This document shows positions 42,900 through 52,499 of a stretch of DNA of 64,000 nt, piece by piece (within the stretch, counting starts at the first letter, position 1; every line of letters begins with the position of its first letter). Position numbers and translations under genes: made by a program. The notes under the pieces were generated by a model that ran no database searches, was not told the DNA's origin, and saw only the letters and a program-made list of their open reading frames with translations. Source of the DNA: Polaribacter litorisediminis (lineage in GTDB: Bacteria > Bacteroidota > Bacteroidia > Flavobacteriales > Flavobacteriaceae); assembly GCF_019968605.1 (NCBI RefSeq), contig NZ_CP082966.1, forward strand, positions 1,413,001 through 1,477,000, read 5' to 3'.

Positions 42900-44354
42900 T
42901 TATTTTTTTAATATCCAAGTATCTTTAGAACCTCCTCCTTGCGAGGAATTTACCACTAAATTACCTCTTTTTAATGCGACTCTTGTCAACCCTCCTTTTA
43001 AGACAAAATCTTTGTCTTTTCCTAATAAAGTAAATGTTCTTAAATCTACATGTCTTGGTTCAAAAGAATTTTCATCTTCTATATACGTGGCGTGTGTAGA
43101 AAGAGACATAATTGGCTGGGCAATATATTTCCTTGGATTTTCTTTTATTGTCTTTTTTACTTTTTCTATTTCCTCTTTGGTTAATTTATTTCCGATAGAA
43201 ATTCCATATCCACCAGATTCATCTACAGGTTTTACAACTAACTTATCAACGTTTTCTAGCACAAATTTTAATTCATTTGGTCTGCTACAATGATATGTAT
43301 GCACATTATTTAGAATTGGTTCTTCATCTAAATAATATTTTATAATTTGAGGCATATATGTATAAATGGCCTTATCATCTGCAACCCCAGTTCCGGGTGC
43401 ATTTACCAAAGTAACTTTGCCTTTTATATAGGAGTTGAAAAGCCCTGGAACTCCTAAAACAGAGTCTTTATTAAACACCTTAGGGTCTATAAACTCATCA
43501 TCTACTCTTCTATAAATTACATCGATTCTTTGCAAACCTCTAATGGTTTTCATGTACACAAAATCATTCTCGATAAACAAATCTCTTCCTTCAACCAACT
43601 CCACTCCCATTTGTTTTGCCAAAAAAGAATGTTCATAATACGCCGAATTATAAACACCTGGAGTTAAAACCACACATTTAGGAATATCCACTCCTTTTGG
43701 TTTTACAGATTCTATAATTTCTAATAAATTTTCTCCATAATCTGAAACATTATGTGGTTTGTAAGAATTAAAAACACCAAATAAAGTCCGTTTTAATGCT
43801 TCCCTATTTCCAACAACATAACTTACACCAGACGGACATCTAATATTATCTTCTAAAACATAATACTCGCCATCAGCATGTTTAATTAAATCTGTTCCAG
43901 AAACATGATTATAAATTCCTCCTGGAGGATTAAAACCTTCCATTTCTTTTAAATAATTGGCAGATGAAGCAATTAAATCTCTTGGAACAATTTGTTGTTT
44001 TAGTATTTTTTGATCATGATATAAATCCTCTAAAAAAAGATTTAGCGCCTTGCTTCTTTGCAATGCGCCACTTTCTAATTTTAACCATTCGTCATTACCA
44101 ATAATTCTCGGAAATAAATCAAAAGGAAAAATTTTCTCTTTTGTTTCTTTATCACCATATACTTGAAATGTAATTCCCTGATTAAAAAAAGCATCTTTAA
44201 CTTTATCGTTTAAAGATGCAAAATCACTAACAGAATACTCACTAAATAATTTAAATAAAGTTTGATATACGTCTCTAACTTCCTTATTATCATTGAATAT
44301 TTCATCATAAAGCTTTGAATCAAATTGATAAGAGGAAAATATGGGTAATTTCAT
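42900..44354 (-). CDS. Circularly permuted ATP-grasp protein (type 2)
   Basis: A 484-residue ATP-dependent carboxylate-amine ligase-like protein. VLEDNIRCPSGVSYVVGNRE, VVLTPGVYNSAYYEHSFLA and the C-terminal VVKPVDESGGYGISIG and NSSQGGGSKDTWIL segments carry the permuted ATP-grasp fold. The start is set at ATG 44354 (MKLPIFSSYQF); the longer frame would use TTG. It is the first gene of a two-gene operon with the alpha-E gene and diverges from the transglutaminase/amidoligase operon. Substrate and product are unknown. Confidence 0.9.
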   Translation of the reverse strand: MKLPIFSSYQFDSKLYDEIFNDNKEVRDVYQTLFKLFSEYSVSDFASLNDKVKDAFFNQGITFQVYGDKETKEKIFPFDLFPRIIGNDEWLKLESGALQRSKALNLFLEDLYHDQKILKQQIVPRDLIASSANYLKEMEGFNPPGGIYNHVSGTDLIKHADGEYYVLEDNIRCPSGVSYVVGNREALKRTLFGVFNSYKPHNVSDYGENLLEIIESVKPKGVDIPKCVVLTPGVYNSAYYEHSFLAKQMGVELVEGRDLFIENDFVYMKTIRGLQRIDVIYRRVDDEFIDPKVFNKDSVLGVPGLFNSYIKGKVTLVNAPGTGVADDKAIYTYMPQIIKYYLDEEPILNNVHTYHCSRPNELKFVLENVDKLVVKPVDESGGYGISIGNKLTKEEIEKVKKTIKENPRKYIAQPIMSLSTHATYIEDENSFEPRHVDLRTFTLLGKDKDFVLKGGLTRVALKRGNLVVNSSQGGGSKDTWILKK

Positions 44355-44743
44355 ATGGGTAGCCAAAATAAAAATGTTTATTGTAAAATTAATAAAATAT
44401 TTAGAAATTGCTACTATATTATTGAATTATTCCATGAAAATATTTTTAAACAAGAAATTAAATTTATTAAATTAAGATTTTCTTTACATTATTGATAATT
44501 TTACTCACCTTTGTTTTAAAAGATTAGCATAATTAGTTTTATTTTATCAATTAATGTTTTTATTGTGAAAACAGTTATGAATTCACAAATAATTTTAAAT
44601 TTAATGAATGATTTCACTTTAGTATAAAAAGTAAAAAATTAGTAGAGAGCTAAAATTTATGCTATCTAAAATATTCACCTTAATTTTAGTGTGATTTGTT
44701 TCAATTTAACTAATTTCACATTAAAATATTACCCGATTAAACC
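44355..44743. promoter_or_regulatory. Divergent intergenic region of the ATP-grasp cluster
   Basis: A 389-base AT-rich gap between two divergent operons that must hold both promoters. No ORF of protein-like composition is seen. TATTTTG near the minus-strand start is one base short of the TAnnTTTG box; I see no convincing full promoter or long repeat. Confidence 0.4.
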
Positions 44744-47700
44744 ATGGCATTAAAAGTAGTAATTTCTCATAAAACTAAATATAAATACGATCGATCGGTA
44801 AAGCTATCGCCACATATTTTTAGGTTAAGACCTGCACCGCATAGCAGAACTCCTATAGAATCATATTCCTTAAAAATAGAGCCGAAAGATCATTTTTTTA
44901 ATTGGCAACAAGATCCTTTTGGTAATTATTTGGCAAGAGTTGTTTTTCCTGAAAAAACAGAAGAACTCTCTATTGATGTAGAAATTATAGCCGATTTAAA
45001 AACCATTAATCCGTTTGATTTTTTTGTAGAAGAATCTGCAGAAGAATATCCTTTTAAGTATTCTGATAATTTAAAAAAGGAATTAAGTCCTTATTTAGAA
45101 GTTACTGAAAAAGGGAAACTCATAGACGGTTTTATTAAAACTTTAGATTTATCTCCCAGAAAAACCATTTATGTTTTGATTGATATCAATCAGAAAATTT
45201 ATGAATATTTAAGTTACAATATTCGAATGGAACCGGGTGTGCAAAGTTGCGAAGACACTTTAGATAAAAAAACGGGTTCTTGTAGAGATTTTGCATGGTT
45301 ATTTGTACAAACTTTGCGTCATTTAGGTTTTGGAGCGCGTTTTGTTTCTGGATATTTGGTGCAATTAAAATCGGATGAAAAATCTTTAGATGGGCCTTCT
45401 GGACCTCCAGAAGATTTCACAGATTTACACGCATGGGCAGAAGTGTATTTGCCAGGTGCTGGTTGGATTGGTTTTGATGCAACTTCTGGTTTGTTGGCTA
45501 GTGAAGGGCATATTCCTTTGGCTTGTACTCCTACTTTTGAAAGTGCTGCGCCAGTTTCTGGTATGTCTGATGTTTGTGAAACTACCTTTGAATTTGAAAA
45601 CTCAGTAACAAGAATTTTAGAATCGCCAAGAGTTACAAAACCGTACACCGAAAATCAATGGAAAAACATTGTACAATTAGGTCATAAAGTAGAAAAACAA
45701 CTTCAAAAAAATGATGTACGTTTAACAATGGGTGGCGAACCTACTTTTGTGTCTGTTGATGATATGGAATCTGCACAATGGAATACAGATGCAGATGGCC
45801 CTGAAAAAAGAGAACGTTCTAAAGATTTATCGATTCGTTTATTAAATAAAATTGCCCATGGCGGTTTTATGCATCATGCGCAAGGAAAATGGTATCCTGG
45901 AGAACCTTTACCAAGATGGTCTATTGAATTGTGTTGGCGAAAAGATGGTCGAAAAATTTGGTTTAACACGGATTTATTTGCAGCTATTTCAGAGACTAAA
46001 AAAGTAAATAAAGGAGATGAAAAACTCTTTTTAAACAAACTGACTGAATATTTAGCAATTTCAAATCAACATATTACGCCCGCTTATGAAGATGCTTTTT
46101 ATTTTTTATGGGAACAAGGTAAACTACCTATAGATTTAAATCCAAGTGAAGATAAAGATAGTTCTTTAGCAGAAAAAAAATTAAAGGAGATTTTAGAAAA
46201 CGGAACGTCAGAGCCCGTTGGTTATGTATTACCACTAAATAAAACGGAAGGAAACTGGTTTTCTAGTCATTGGAAATTTAGAAGAAATTATATCTACTTA
46301 ACACCAGGAAATTCTCCTTTGGGTTTAAGATTGCCTTTAGATTCTTTACAAGCTGAACCAGAAAATGAAGTTTTTCCTATTCATGAGCCAAACCTTTTTG
46401 AAAAGAAGAAACGTTTACCAAGTTTTAAACAATTAGTTGCTAAAAGACATGCTGCGGTTTTAGAACAAGGAATCAACACTGATTTACCAAACTACTTTGT
46501 GAGAACTGCAATTTGTGCAGAAATTAGAGACGATAAATTACATCTCTTTTTACCGCCTTTAGAAGATGCACATGCTTATTTAGATTTGTTAGCATCGATT
46601 GAAGCAACGGCAAAAGAGTTAGAAATTCCGATTATTTTAGAAGGATACGGACCTCCAAAAGATAACCGATTAGAGTCTATGAAAATTACGCCAGATCCAG
46701 GAGTTGTAGAAGTAAATGTGCATCCTTCTAATAATTGGCAAGAATTAATGGACAATACATTTACCATTTATAATGAGGCTAAAAAAGCCAGATTAGGAAC
46801 AGAAAAGTTCATGCTAGATGGCAAGCATACAGGAACTGGAGGCGGAAATCACGTAACTTTAGGAGGGGTTTCCCCTAAAGATAGTCCGCTGTTAAGAAAA
46901 CCTAGTTTGTTGCGAAGTTTATTAACATTTTGGCAACATCACCCAGGACTTTCTTATTTGTTTTCTGGTGCTTTTGTGGGGCCAACTAGTCAGGCACCGC
47001 GAGTAGATGAAGCAAGACAAGATAGTTTGTACGAATTGGAAATTGCATTTAGTCAAATTCCGAAAGACGGGGAAGTTCCGTTTTGGTTAACCGATAGATT
47101 GTTTAGACATTTATTAACCGATTTAACAGGAAACACACATCGAGCGGAGTTTTGTATCGATAAATTATATTCGCCAGATTCATCAACAGGAAGATTAGGT
47201 ATTTTAGAGCTAAGAGGTTTTGATATGCCTCCGCACGCACAAATGAGTTTACTGCAAAACTTATTGGTTAGAACATTAGTTTCTTGGTTTTGGAAAAAAC
47301 CTTATGAACAAAAACTAGTACGATGGGGCACTACTTTACACGATAAATTTTTAATAGAACACTTTGTAAGAGAAGATATTAAAGACATTGTGGCGCAATT
47401 AAACAAAGCAGGATACGCATTTGAAACAGAATGGTTTAATCCATTCTTTGAATTTAGATTTCCATTACATGGAATGGTTCAAATAAATAATATTGATGTA
47501 GAATTGAGAGCTGGTATTGAACCTTGGAATGTTTTAGGGGAAGAAATGACAGGTGGCGGAACAGCAAGGTATGTAGATTCATCCGTAGAAAGATTGCAAG
47601 TAAAAGTAAATAATTTCATGGAAGATAGATATGTACTTACTTGTAATGGTGTAAAAGTTCAGTTACAACAAACAGGGGTTCAAGGTGAATTTGTTGCGGG

Positions 47701-48088
47701 TATTCGTTATAAAGCATGGAATCCTTATTCTGCCTTGCACCCAACTATTGATGTAGATACTCCTTTGGTTTTTGATATTGTTGATACTTGGAACAAACAT
47801 TCTATTGGCGGTTGTACTTATTTTGTAACGCACCCAGGAGGTCGTTCTTATGATACATATCCTGTAAATAGTTTTGAAGCAGAATCTAGAAGAATTAACC
47901 GTTTTTGGGATTTTAACCATACACAAGGTGAAGTTGAAAATATCAAGGAAAAACCTAAAGAAGATTTTACACCAGGAAGCAGAGCTATTGTTGTAAAAAA
48001 ACAAGAGACTTCTAAACGTTTTAAATATCAAGAAACTCCGGTGAATGCAGAATTTCCAAACACCTTAGATTTAAGACTAAAAAAATAA
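44744..48088 (+). CDS. Transglutaminase-like protein fused to DUF2126 amidoligase
   Basis: A 1114-residue fusion. Residues 1-260 carry an N-terminal bacterial transglutaminase domain and a transglutaminase-like core with triad cysteine in GSCRDFAW (near 180), histidine in DLHAWAEVYLP (near 228) and aspartate in GFDATSG (near 244). From about 325 the DUF2126 region, a predicted amidoligase, follows: LTMGGEPTFVSVDDM, TGTGGGNHVTLGG near 700, AEFCIDKLYSPDSSTG and LELRGFDMPPH. No signal peptide or membrane segment, so it is cytoplasmic. It is followed after 12 bases by an ATP-grasp/alpha-E fusion gene. The likely job is making or trimming an isopeptide or peptide bond. Confidence 0.92.
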   Translation: MALKVVISHKTKYKYDRSVKLSPHIFRLRPAPHSRTPIESYSLKIEPKDHFFNWQQDPFGNYLARVVFPEKTEELSIDVEIIADLKTINPFDFFVEESAEEYPFKYSDNLKKELSPYLEVTEKGKLIDGFIKTLDLSPRKTIYVLIDINQKIYEYLSYNIRMEPGVQSCEDTLDKKTGSCRDFAWLFVQTLRHLGFGARFVSGYLVQLKSDEKSLDGPSGPPEDFTDLHAWAEVYLPGAGWIGFDATSGLLASEGHIPLACTPTFESAAPVSGMSDVCETTFEFENSVTRILESPRVTKPYTENQWKNIVQLGHKVEKQLQKNDVRLTMGGEPTFVSVDDMESAQWNTDADGPEKRERSKDLSIRLLNKIAHGGFMHHAQGKWYPGEPLPRWSIELCWRKDGRKIWFNTDLFAAISETKKVNKGDEKLFLNKLTEYLAISNQHITPAYEDAFYFLWEQGKLPIDLNPSEDKDSSLAEKKLKEILENGTSEPVGYVLPLNKTEGNWFSSHWKFRRNYIYLTPGNSPLGLRLPLDSLQAEPENEVFPIHEPNLFEKKKRLPSFKQLVAKRHAAVLEQGINTDLPNYFVRTAICAEIRDDKLHLFLPPLEDAHAYLDLLASIEATAKELEIPIILEGYGPPKDNRLESMKITPDPGVVEVNVHPSNNWQELMDNTFTIYNEAKKARLGTEKFMLDGKHTGTGGGNHVTLGGVSPKDSPLLRKPSLLRSLLTFWQHHPGLSYLFSGAFVGPTSQAPRVDEARQDSLYELEIAFSQIPKDGEVPFWLTDRLFRHLLTDLTGNTHRAEFCIDKLYSPDSSTGRLGILELRGFDMPPHAQMSLLQNLLVRTLVSWFWKKPYEQKLVRWGTTLHDKFLIEHFVREDIKDIVAQLNKAGYAFETEWFNPFFEFRFPLHGMVQINNIDVELRAGIEPWNVLGEEMTGGGTARYVDSSVERLQVKVNNFMEDRYVLTCNGVKVQLQQTGVQGEFVAGIRYKAWNPYSALHPTIDVDTPLVFDIVDTWNKHSIGGCTYFVTHPGGRSYDTYPVNSFEAESRRINRFWDFNHTQGEVENIKEKPKEDFTPGSRAIVVKKQETSKRFKYQETPVNAEFPNTLDLRLKK

Positions 48089-48100
48089 TTTTTTAGGAAT

Positions 48101-50656
48101 ATGCCGGTTAAAAATTTATTTCAAAAATATTTTAGCGATTTTAAAGACTATGATGAAGTTTTAAAATCAGACATGAGCATCAATCCAAATTGGACGAAGT
48201 TATTAACCAACTTTGCGCAAATTGGTGCAGATGATTTAGCAGAAAAACAAAATCAAATAGATTGGTTACTCGCAGAAAATGGTGTAACATACAACGTTTA
48301 TAATGACCCAAAAGGTTTAAATAGACCTTGGAATTTGAATATTATTCCTTTTATCATCGAACAAAAAGAATGGAAAGGAATCGAAAAAGGTTTACAACAA
48401 AGAGCAGAATTATTAAATCTTATATTAACCGATATTTATGGTAAAAGAGAACTTATTAAAAATAAAATTGTTCCGCCAGAAATTATTTATGCTCATAGAG
48501 GATTTTTAAGAAATTGTGATCAAATTAAATACAATACATCAAAGAATCTATTAATTCATTCTGCAGATTTGGCAAGAGGCCCCGATGGCAGAATGTGGGT
48601 GGTAAATGATCGTTCTGAAGCGCCTTCAGGAATGGGGTATGCTTTAGAAAATAGATTTTCTATAAGAAGAACAGTTCCTAATTTATTTAATCATATAAAT
48701 GTTGAGCAACCTTCTAGTTACTTTAAAGATTTTCATCAACTTTTAATTGATGCGGCTACGAATTCGAAAGAAAATCCGACAATAGTTATTTTAACTCCAG
48801 GACCTCATAATGAGACGTATTTTGAGCATGCTTATTTATCTTCATTTTTAGGATATCCTTTGGTAAAAGGATACGATTTAATTGTGAGAGATAATAAAGT
48901 TTTTCTCAAAACATTAAAAGGTTTAATTCAGGTTGATGTTGTTTTAAGACGTGTAGACGGCGCATATACAGATCCTTTAGAATTAAAAGGAGATTCTTAT
49001 TTAGGGGTAGCAGGTTTGCTAAATGTGGTTCGGAAACAAAATGTAAGTATTCTAAATCCTATTGGAAGTGGCGTTTTAGAAAACCCTGGATTAATTCCGT
49101 TTATGAATTCTATCTGCAAATACTTTTTAAAAGAGGATTTGATTTTACCTCAAATTGCTTCTTGGTGGTGCGGACAAGAAAAAGAGCGAAATTTTGTGCT
49201 CGAAAATTTAGAAAAATTTGTTGTTAAACCTATCGACAGAACCAACAGAGAACATATTTATTTCTGTGAAGTAATGTCTAAAAAAGAATTAACGGCATTA
49301 AAAAAACAAATATTATCAAGACCTTATCACTATGTTGCACAAGAAAAAATTTCATTTTCTACAGCTCCTAATTTTCACAACAATAGTCTTGAGCCTAGAA
49401 AAGTAGTGTGTAGAACCTTCTCTGTAGCTAAAAAAGATGCTTACAGCGTAATGCCTGGAGGTTTGGTAAGAGTAGCATCAGAAAAAGAAGAATTACGGGT
49501 TTCTAATCAACGTGGAGGAACCAGCAAAGACTTTTGGATTACCAATTCAGACAGTCAAGAACAGTCCTATAACAAACGTTTTCATTGGCATCCATCTACT
49601 TCAAACTCATTTTCTAGTATAGAAAATTTACCAAGTAATATTGCAGAAAATTTATTCTGGTCTGGTAGATATTTGGCAAGAACACTTGTAACGGCTAGAT
49701 ATACGAGAATGGTTTTAAACAAAATGGTTGATGTACAATTTAGCAAATTAGATGCGGATGCTAAAAGTTTAGATATTTTATTTCAATCGATTACTCATTT
49801 AACGTCAGTTTTTCCGGGCTTTACAGGAGAGAACAAAAAGAAGGCATTAAAAGATCCGTTAACTGAAATTAGTATTATTTTATTCGACAATAACAAGGTA
49901 GGTAGTTTAGCAAACTCTATTTCGTCATTTTCTAATTCCTACTATTCTTTGCGGAATTTATGGTCTAAAGATATGTGGCGTGTTTTTGAATCTATGAGAA
50001 AAGAATGGAATGATTTTAAGCCAGAAAACAGAAAAAAAATTAAGAGTCTTGTAAAATTATTAGATAGCATTATTACCAAATTAATTGCTTTTATTGGTTT
50101 AATTGAAGAAAGCATTCTAGTTGAACAAGGATTACTTTTATATTTTATTGGTCTGCAAATGGAATTTTCAATGATGACCATTGATAAATCTCGTGCACTT
50201 TTAGTTGTAAAACATGAAGAGGATGTAGAATATGAAATTTTAGAATCTTTATTAGACAGTCATGAAAGTTTAAATATTTACAGATATAGTTTTAAATCGT
50301 ATCTAAATTTAGAAAACACGATCAATCTTATTTTGTTAGATAAATCGTATGCTCGTTCTTTAAAATATCAGTTAAATAGAATTAAAAAAGATATTTCTAA
50401 ATTGCCAGAAAAAAACATCCCTATAGAACTTACTAATTCTTACTTGCAAATTTCTAAAGCGTGTGATTTGATTGAAAATACAAATTCGTTAAAACTCGTT
50501 TCTACACGCAATGAACAATATACAAGAGCAAATTTAGATACTTTATTGGCAGATTTAAGCTCGCTAATTCACGATACAACAGTATCTATTACAGATACTT
50601 ATTTTAATCATTCAGATCAACAAAGACAATTAGTGCATCAAAAAGATACTTGGTAA
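48101..50656 (+). CDS. Circularly permuted ATP-grasp / alpha-E fusion protein
   Basis: An 851-residue fusion of the two modules that are separate genes at 41938-44354. Residues 1-490 are the ATP-grasp part (RGPDGRMWVVNDRSEAPSGM, VILTPGPHNETYFEHAYLS, VVKPIDRTNREH, NQRGGTSKDFWI). From about 511 the alpha-E domain begins with NIAENLFWSGRYLARTLVTA. Compared with the separate ATP-grasp, the glycine loop DESGGYG is replaced by DRTNREH, so the two copies may differ in activity. Its stop overlaps the next start (TAATG). Confidence 0.92.
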   Translation: MPVKNLFQKYFSDFKDYDEVLKSDMSINPNWTKLLTNFAQIGADDLAEKQNQIDWLLAENGVTYNVYNDPKGLNRPWNLNIIPFIIEQKEWKGIEKGLQQRAELLNLILTDIYGKRELIKNKIVPPEIIYAHRGFLRNCDQIKYNTSKNLLIHSADLARGPDGRMWVVNDRSEAPSGMGYALENRFSIRRTVPNLFNHINVEQPSSYFKDFHQLLIDAATNSKENPTIVILTPGPHNETYFEHAYLSSFLGYPLVKGYDLIVRDNKVFLKTLKGLIQVDVVLRRVDGAYTDPLELKGDSYLGVAGLLNVVRKQNVSILNPIGSGVLENPGLIPFMNSICKYFLKEDLILPQIASWWCGQEKERNFVLENLEKFVVKPIDRTNREHIYFCEVMSKKELTALKKQILSRPYHYVAQEKISFSTAPNFHNNSLEPRKVVCRTFSVAKKDAYSVMPGGLVRVASEKEELRVSNQRGGTSKDFWITNSDSQEQSYNKRFHWHPSTSNSFSSIENLPSNIAENLFWSGRYLARTLVTARYTRMVLNKMVDVQFSKLDADAKSLDILFQSITHLTSVFPGFTGENKKKALKDPLTEISIILFDNNKVGSLANSISSFSNSYYSLRNLWSKDMWRVFESMRKEWNDFKPENRKKIKSLVKLLDSIITKLIAFIGLIEESILVEQGLLLYFIGLQMEFSMMTIDKSRALLVVKHEEDVEYEILESLLDSHESLNIYRYSFKSYLNLENTINLILLDKSYARSLKYQLNRIKKDISKLPEKNIPIELTNSYLQISKACDLIENTNSLKLVSTRNEQYTRANLDTLLADLSSLIHDTTVSITDTYFNHSDQQRQLVHQKDTW

Positions 50657-51546
50657 TGTTATTTTCTGTAATCCATACTACGAGCTATATTTATGAAGGG
50701 TCAGTTACGTACTGTCATAATATTTCGAACTTAAAACCGAGAGAATTTTTAGGTCAGAAATTGGTAGATTATCGTTTAGATATAAGTCCTAAACCCAATT
50801 ATATAGAAGAAGATTTAGATTTTTTCGGAAACACTGTTACCCGTTTTTCAATTAATGAACCTCACAAAGAATTAATTGTAACCGCAATAAGCAACGTAGA
50901 ACGCAATTACAATTTAGAGCCCAATGTTTTTACATCAGAAATATGTAAAAATACAACAGTTAAAGAAGCTTTAGAAATTATTAATAAAGGTGAAGAAGAA
51001 ATTTTAAAAGTAGTTGAATTTACCTTAGATTCTCAATTTATAAAGGGTATTTCTGATGAAATTAAAGAATATGCAAAAAAATCTTTACAACCAGAATCTT
51101 CTTTATTTGAAGCTACCAAAAACTTGATGGAACGCATTTTTAAAGATTTTAAATTTGATGCAACATTTAGTACCATTTCAACTCCGTTAGATGAAGTTAT
51201 GAAAGCTAAAAAGGGCGTTTGCCAAGATTTTGCTCAAATAGGTATTGCTTGCCTGCGTTCTATTGGTTTACCCGCAAGATATGTAAGCGGTTATATAGAA
51301 ACGCTACCACCTCCAGGAAAGATAAAACTAGTGGGAACAGACGCTTCTCACGCTTGGTTTTCTGTATACATTCCGAATTTTGGTTGGGTAGATTTTGATC
51401 CTACGAATAATCAAATTCCAAAAAATCAACACATTACCGTCTCTTATGGAAGAGATTATTATGATGTTCCTCCTTTAAAAGGAGTTTTATATGGTTCTGG
51501 AGGTAGTAAAATGAAGGTTTCTGTGGATATTAGACCTGCTGAATAG
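50656..51546 (+). CDS. Transglutaminase family protein
   Basis: A 296-residue cytoplasmic transglutaminase-like cysteine protein. The triad is cysteine in KGVCQDFAQIG (near 188), histidine in SHAWFSVYIP (near 231) and aspartate in VDFDPTNN (near 247). The N-terminal domain (HTTSYIYEGSVTYCHNISNL) is the beta-rich part found before such cores. The start is ATG 50656, overlapping the previous stop by one base, so translation is coupled. With the upstream genes it completes the ligase/peptidase set. It may be a peptidase rather than a crosslinker. Confidence 0.92.
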   Translation: MLFSVIHTTSYIYEGSVTYCHNISNLKPREFLGQKLVDYRLDISPKPNYIEEDLDFFGNTVTRFSINEPHKELIVTAISNVERNYNLEPNVFTSEICKNTTVKEALEIINKGEEEILKVVEFTLDSQFIKGISDEIKEYAKKSLQPESSLFEATKNLMERIFKDFKFDATFSTISTPLDEVMKAKKGVCQDFAQIGIACLRSIGLPARYVSGYIETLPPPGKIKLVGTDASHAWFSVYIPNFGWVDFDPTNNQIPKNQHITVSYGRDYYDVPPLKGVLYGSGGSKMKVSVDIRPAE

Positions 51547-51608
51547 TTGCCTATTTCAAGAAAACCTTTTGAAAACATACTACATAAAATTACAAAAAGA
51601 AGTTAGTC

Positions 51609-52406
51609 TTGCATAAAAAATACCCTTTTGATTCTTCTATAAAACATCATATAATCATTGCTTTGGGATTAGCAATTTGGATTTTTATTTTTCTGTATTT
51701 TACAGAACCATTAGATGTAAGCGAGTTTAGAGACGATGAAAAACTATGGTTCCTTATCGGTTATGGTTTTATTGGCGGCTTTTGCTATTTACTTTTTTTA
51801 CCTTTTCAATACATTATTTTAAAGAAAAATGATGCTAAGTGGACCCTTTTAAGTGAAATCACCTTTTTATTTACTTTTAGTTTTTGCACCATTGCGATTG
51901 CTCGTTTGTATTATTTATACATCATCATGGCGAATGAACAAAATCCCTATGATTTATGGTATATGTTAAAAAGCATATATTTTCCTGCTATTGCCACTAT
52001 TTTACCGATTCTTATTTTTGGTCGATTTGCTTTTGGGAAATATAAAAATAAACAGACAGAAGCTAAAAAAATAGAAATTAAAGGTGAAGGAAATTACGAA
52101 GGTGTACGTTTATTTTTAAATGATATTATTTGTGTCAAATCTTCTGATAATTATGTGGAAGTATTTTATCGATCAGGAAATGATTTAAAGAAGAGTTTGA
52201 TTCGAAATAAATTATCTGTAGTTGCCGATGAACATCCTGCGCTTTTAAGAACACATCGCTCCTATTTGATCAACCCTTTTCATTTTGAGCAATGGAAAAC
52301 CGAGAAAGGAAAACTTTTTGTAGTGTTATTTCACCACATAGAGGTGCCTGTTTCTAGAACCTATCAAAACCAAGTAAAAACAACGTTGAATTCTACCACA
52401 ACATAG
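51609..52406 (+). CDS. LytTR-family DNA-binding protein with membrane segments
   Basis: A 265-residue transcription regulator with four N-terminal membrane helices (about 15-35, 50-70, 85-105, 125-145) and a C-terminal LytTR DNA-binding domain (IICVKSSDNYVEVFYR near 176, LLRTHRSYLINP near 217, EVPVSRTYQNQV near 247). There is no receiver domain, so it is not a classical response regulator. Only a TTG start at 51609 is available: the open frame begins after a TAA and has no ATG. It lies 62 bases after the transglutaminase gene on the same strand, so it might regulate or be co-transcribed with that cluster. Confidence 0.85.
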   Translation: MHKKYPFDSSIKHHIIIALGLAIWIFIFLYFTEPLDVSEFRDDEKLWFLIGYGFIGGFCYLLFLPFQYIILKKNDAKWTLLSEITFLFTFSFCTIAIARLYYLYIIMANEQNPYDLWYMLKSIYFPAIATILPILIFGRFAFGKYKNKQTEAKKIEIKGEGNYEGVRLFLNDIICVKSSDNYVEVFYRSGNDLKKSLIRNKLSVVADEHPALLRTHRSYLINPFHFEQWKTEKGKLFVVLFHHIEVPVSRTYQNQVKTTLNSTTT

Positions 52407-52499
52407 TTGAATTTCACCCCAAAGGTCTTTATATATTGAGTTTATTGATGAATCCTTTCTAGTTTTGTATCAGAAAGTTTAATCAAAAATTAGATCATT

